This document shows, piece after piece, positions 60,627 through 64,000 of a stretch of 64,000 bases of DNA (positions are counted from its first letter, which is position 1; the number at the start of each line of letters is the position of its first letter). The DNA is taken from NCBI RefSeq assembly GCF_001436605.1, contig NZ_AYZL01000010.1, positions 1 through 64,000 on the forward strand, given 5' to 3'. The notes under the pieces are model-generated. The model was not told the DNA's origin. It did no database searches and was given only the letters and a program-made list of their open reading frames with translations. The position numbers and the translations under genes are program-made. The DNA is from Holzapfeliella floricola DSM 23037 = JCM 16512 (GTDB taxonomy: Bacteria > Bacillota > Bacilli > Lactobacillales > Lactobacillaceae).

Positions 60627-62216
60627 TTGGATAATTTACAGCAACAAGTTAATAGAAGAAGAACATTTGCCATTATTTCTCACCCCGATGCAGGGAAAAC
60701 AACAATTACTGAACAATTACTACTGCAAGGTGGTGTTATTCGTAAGGCTGGGACTGTTAAAGCCAAGAAATCTGGAAGCTTTGCAACCAGTGACTGGATG
60801 GAAATTGAAAAACAACGTGGGATTAGTGTCACGAGTTCTGTTTTACAATTTGATTATGAAGGTAAACACGTTAATATCTTAGACACGCCAGGACATGAGG
60901 ACTTTTCAGAAGATACTTATCGGACATTGATGGCCGTTGACGCTGCGGTAATGGTTATTGATTCAGCCAAGGGTATTGAACCACAAACCAAAAAATTATT
61001 TAAAGTTGTTAAACAACGTGGTATTCCCATTTTTACATTCATTAATAAGTTAGACCGTGACGGTCGTGAACCGCTTGACTTAATTACTGAACTAGAAGAA
61101 TTGTTGAATATCGAAGGTTACCCAATGAATTGGCCAATTGGAATGGGTAAAGGACTGCGTGGTTTATATGATATTGGTGAAAATCATGTTGAACTTTATC
61201 GTCCAGAAGAAGGACAAAATCGTTTCTTGAAACTAGATAGCGATGGTGAATTAGAAGGTAATCAACCATTAAAAGAAGAATCAATCTATCAACAAACCAT
61301 GGAAGATGTTTCATTATTACTTGAGGCCGGTAACCAATTTAATGAAGAAAAAGTACTAGACGGAAAGCAAACACCAGTATTTTTTGGTTCAGCTTTAACA
61401 AACTTTGGTGTTGAAAGTTTCTTAAATCAATTCTTACAGTATGCGCCAGCTCCTGAAAGTTCAGAAGTTAATAATGGTGAAAAAACAATTGCTGCAAGTG
61501 ATGAAACATTTTCAGGATTTGTTTTTAAGATTCAGGCTAACATGAATCCAGCTCACCGTGACCGAATTGCTTTTGTACGTATCAAATCCGGTGAGTTCCG
61601 TAAAGGAATGGACATTACATTAGCAAGAACCGGTCAAAAAATCCGTTTGAATAATGCAACTGAATTCATGTCAAGTGAACGGGAACAAGTTGAAACTTCT
61701 GTCGCAGGTGATATCGTTGGATTGTATGATACAGGTAATTTTCAAATTGGTGATAGTATTTATTCTGGTAAGGATAAAATTGAATATCCTGAATTACCAG
61801 AGTTTACGCCTGAATTATTTATGCAAGTAACTTCAAAGAATGTGATGAAACAAAAATCATTCCATAAAGGAATGAAACAACTAGTTCAAGAAGGTGCGGT
61901 ACAGCTCTATCGTAATTATCAAACCAATGAATATATTCTAGGTGCGGTCGGACAGTTGCAGTTTGAAGTGTTCTCATACCGTATGAAGAACGAATATAAT
62001 TCTGAAGTGGTGATGACACCAATTGGTTCAAGAACAGCTCGCTGGATCAATCCAGAACAACTTGACACTAGCATGTCATCTTCGCGTAACTTATTGGTTA
62101 AAGATAAATTTGATCAACCGCTATTCTTATTTGAAAACGATTTTGCGATGCGTTGGTTCCATGGTAAATATCCAGATGTTGAACTTGAAGCGGGATTCAA
62201 TGAAAAAGAAGTTTAA
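60627..62216 (+). CDS. prfC: Peptide chain release factor 3
   Basis: A 529-residue GTPase that recycles RF1 and RF2. G1 is SHPDAGKTT, the switch region carries RGISVTSS, G3 is DTPGHEDF, and G4 is NKLD. I chose the TTG at 60627, which lies eight bases after AAGGATG and gives a protein starting [14 protein letters not shown] as in other RF3; the ATG at 60618 is inside the ribosome site. A small hairpin ACATCGAC/GTCGATGT lies just upstream. Confidence 0.95.
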   Translation: MDNLQQQVNRRRTFAIISHPDAGKTTITEQLLLQGGVIRKAGTVKAKKSGSFATSDWMEIEKQRGISVTSSVLQFDYEGKHVNILDTPGHEDFSEDTYRTLMAVDAAVMVIDSAKGIEPQTKKLFKVVKQRGIPIFTFINKLDRDGREPLDLITELEELLNIEGYPMNWPIGMGKGLRGLYDIGENHVELYRPEEGQNRFLKLDSDGELEGNQPLKEESIYQQTMEDVSLLLEAGNQFNEEKVLDGKQTPVFFGSALTNFGVESFLNQFLQYAPAPESSEVNNGEKTIAASDETFSGFVFKIQANMNPAHRDRIAFVRIKSGEFRKGMDITLARTGQKIRLNNATEFMSSEREQVETSVAGDIVGLYDTGNFQIGDSIYSGKDKIEYPELPEFTPELFMQVTSKNVMKQKSFHKGMKQLVQEGAVQLYRNYQTNEYILGAVGQLQFEVFSYRMKNEYNSEVVMTPIGSRTARWINPEQLDTSMSSSRNLLVKDKFDQPLFLFENDFAMRWFHGKYPDVELEAGFNEKEV

Positions 62217-62296
62217 AAAACTTAATACCTCAAAAAAGGGTTGATCATGGTGTGGAACACAAATACTTAGAATATTTTTGTTTTACAAATCCAAAT

Positions 62297-62331
62297 AAAA
62301 AGACACTAGCAATTATGCTAGTGTCTTTTTT
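62297..62331. terminator. Bidirectional terminator between prfC and clpE
   Basis: AAAAAGACACTAGCA and TGCTAGTGTCTTTTTT pair around ATTA. Confidence 0.93.
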
Positions 62332-62361
62332 GTCTGTCTGTTTTATTTTGTTGAGGTAATA

Positions 62362-64000
62362 TTAATTTGCTTTTGTGACTTTGATTTCGTCATTTTCAAC
62401 ACGTGCTTCAAGTTGTTTGTCTTGAGGGTGTTCTAAGTAGTAGTCGGCTACTTTGTCTTCAATCATTTCTTGAATAACACGACGTAATGGACGTGCACCC
62501 ATAGCAGGGTTATAACCTAGATCAACTAATTTTTCTTTAGCTGGTTCGGTAACATGAATAGAAAGACCTTTGTCTTTAATCATTTCATTAGTATCATCAA
62601 TCATTAGGCTCACAATACTAATAAGACTTTCTTTTGGTAAACGCTTGAATTCAACAATATCATCAAATCTGTTTAAGAATTCGGGTTGGAAGTAGTCGGT
62701 TAAGCGATTTACAACTGAATGATTGTCATCGTTCATAGTAGCACTGAATCCAACGCTAGCTTCTTGAACAGCTTGCCCGGCATTAGAAGTCATAATGATA
62801 ATCGTGTCTTTAAATGAAACAGTACGTCCTTGTGAGTCTGTTAGACGACCATCATCTAGAATTTGTAAGAACATGTGCAAGACATCAGGGTGAGCTTTTT
62901 CAATTTCGTCTAACAGAATTAAGCTATATGGGTTACGACGAACTTTTTCAGTCAATTGACCAGCTTCTTCATAACCAACATATCCAGGTGCTGAACCGAT
63001 TAGTTTTGAAACAGCTTGTTTTTCCATATATTCAGACATATCAAATCGAATCATTGAATCTCTTGTGCCAAATAACTGCTTAGCAAGTTGTTTGGCAAGT
63101 TCTGTTTTACCAACACCAGTTGGTCCAACAAACATAAAGGAACCGATAGGGCGACCAGATTTATTAAAGCCAACACGGTTACGGCGAATAGCACGAGCTA
63201 CTTCAGAAACAGCCTTATCTTGACCAATAACATGTTCTTTTAGGTCGCCCGCAAGATGAATGAGTTGAGATTGTTCTTGCTCTTTTAAATCACCAACAGG
63301 AATGTTTGTTTTTTCTTCGATGATTTTTTCAATGATTTTTTCAGAAATAACAGGCATCTTATCAGGATCTTCAGAGTTACTTTCATTCATTTTTTGATAT
63401 TTTTCAATTTGATCACGGTAATAGGCTGCTTTTTCATAATCTTCTTGTTTAAGTGCATCTTGTTTCAACTTTTCAGCTTCATCAATACGTTTTTTGAGTG
63501 TTTGCGTATCAACTGCAGGAATGGTTAGGTTCATGCGAGATCCGGCTTCATCAAGCAAGTCGATTGCTTTGTCAGGTAAGAAACGATCTTGAATGTAGCG
63601 ATTTGATAAATTAGCTGCTGATGTAATTGCTTTTTCGTCGTATTTCACATGGTGGTAATCTTCATATTTCTTTTGAAGTCCTTGCAAAATTTTAATTGTT
63701 TCATCAACACTAGGTTCTTTCACTTGAATAGGTTGGAAACGACGAGCAAGAGCGGCATCTTTTTCAATTGTGCGGTACTCGCTAAAAGTTGTCGCACCGA
63801 CTAATTGAATTTCACCGCGGGCAAGAGCAGGTTTTAAGACATTACCAGCATCCATACCACCATCAGCATTACCTGCGCCAACAATTTCGTGGATTTCATC
63901 AATGAATAAGATAATATCGGAATCTTGTTTTAATTCATCCATTAATTGTTGCATCCGTTGCTCAAACTGACCTCGCATACTAGTTCCTTGAACTAGAGAA
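62362..64000 (-). CDS. clpE: ATP-dependent Clp protease ATPase ClpE, N-terminal part outside window
   Basis: The 3' 546 codons of a Clp/HSP100 unfoldase. The reading frame continues upstream of the first visible Met as SLVQGTS, so the gene runs off the window. AAA1 shows [21 protein letters not shown] (in part, [10 protein letters not shown]) and [12 protein letters not shown] motif ([21 protein letters not shown], in part) lies in the linker. AAA2 shows [22 protein letters not shown] and GARPLRR. The sequence fits ClpE better than ClpC, whose hallmark zinc finger would lie outside. ClpE feeds damaged proteins to ClpP and is normally CtsR-controlled; the promoter is not visible. Confidence 0.93.
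   Translation of the reverse strand, partial: SLVQGTSMRGQFEQRMQQLMDELKQDSDIILFIDEIHEIVGAGNADGGMDAGNVLKPALARGEIQLVGATTFSEYRTIEKDAALARRFQPIQVKEPSVDETIKILQGLQKKYEDYHHVKYDEKAITSAANLSNRYIQDRFLPDKAIDLLDEAGSRMNLTIPAVDTQTLKKRIDEAEKLKQDALKQEDYEKAAYYRDQIEKYQKMNESNSEDPDKMPVISEKIIEKIIEEKTNIPVGDLKEQEQSQLIHLAGDLKEHVIGQDKAVSEVARAIRRNRVGFNKSGRPIGSFMFVGPTGVGKTELAKQLAKQLFGTRDSMIRFDMSEYMEKQAVSKLIGSAPGYVGYEEAGQLTEKVRRNPYSLILLDEIEKAHPDVLHMFLQILDDGRLTDSQGRTVSFKDTIIIMTSNAGQAVQEASVGFSATMNDDNHSVVNRLTDYFQPEFLNRFDDIVEFKRLPKESLISIVSLMIDDTNEMIKDKGLSIHVTEPAKEKLVDLGYNPAMGARPLRRVIQEMIEDKVADYYLEHPQDKQLEARVENDEIKVTKAN

Noticed and set aside
62362..64000. ClpC or ClpB rather than ClpE
   Set aside because: The linker carries a UVR motif and lacks the long coiled coil of ClpB; sequence around VQGT and the AAA1 region is closer to ClpE. 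The deciding N-terminal domain is outside the window, so a small doubt remains.

Overview
The window looks like chromosomal DNA from a low-GC lactic acid bacterium (order Lactobacillales). Evidence is the A+T-rich sequence, strong AGGAGG ribosome sites with many TTG starts, the gene run pcrA-ligA-camS-gatCAB-dagK-rlmD, M29 aminopeptidase PepS, ClpE, and a type II-A CRISPR repeat beginning GTTTTAGA. The stand-alone class II HMG-CoA reductase (not the thiolase fusion of enterococci) and the repeat type lean towards Lactobacillaceae (Lactobacillus/Weissella/Leuconostoc-like). I cannot fix genus or species.

Layout. 1-750: the 3' end of tRNA-Asn, a 5S rRNA and tRNAs Val, Thr, Tyr and Gln. 800-8200: a GntR regulator, then a surface-polysaccharide block (flippase, TagA/WecG-type transferase, GT4, a polymerase fused to a GT2, and a DxD transferase). 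8215-10525: NAD salvage (pncB-nadE). 10541-13424: a Mn2+ (yybP-ykoY) riboswitch driving a P-type cation ATPase. 13471-15226: tRNA-Leu, an ECF S component, a cold-shock protein and a glucosaminidase lipoprotein. 15305-19514: purine salvage (xpt-pbuX, guaB, second xpt). 19647-30611: the pcrA-to-rlmD housekeeping run. 30655-37653: a complete type II-A CRISPR-Cas locus. 37749-50494: membrane EEP-fold protein, two SteT-like permeases, DEAD helicase with a PTS EIIC-like protein lacking its catalytic residues, tRNA-Arg, pepS, wecB, flavodoxin, map, YihY-type protein, galU. 50491-54230: small unknown protein, mevalonate genes mvaA-mvaS and a D-2-hydroxyacid dehydrogenase. 54271-64000: second RlmD-like methylase, recX, ntdP, endA-like nuclease, small unknowns, CBS-domain membrane protein, prfC, and clpE, which runs off the right edge.

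The CRISPR locus is the most notable system. A 1402-residue Cas9 with both nuclease centres intact is followed by cas1, cas2 and csn2, then a six-repeat/five-spacer array. A tracrRNA on the minus strand, divergent from cas9, has its own promoter, a 25-nt perfect anti-repeat and a perfectly palindromic terminator shared with the convergent rlmD. A strong hairpin-T-run lies between cas9 and cas1 and could lower expression of the adaptation genes.

Other signals are: the riboswitch, whose P1 stem and terminator compete for the same bases; a pseudo-EIIC translationally coupled to a DEAD helicase; the polymerase-GT2 fusion; and a tRNA-Leu promoter embedded in the upstream gene's terminator. No insertion sequence, prophage or obvious recent mobile element was seen.
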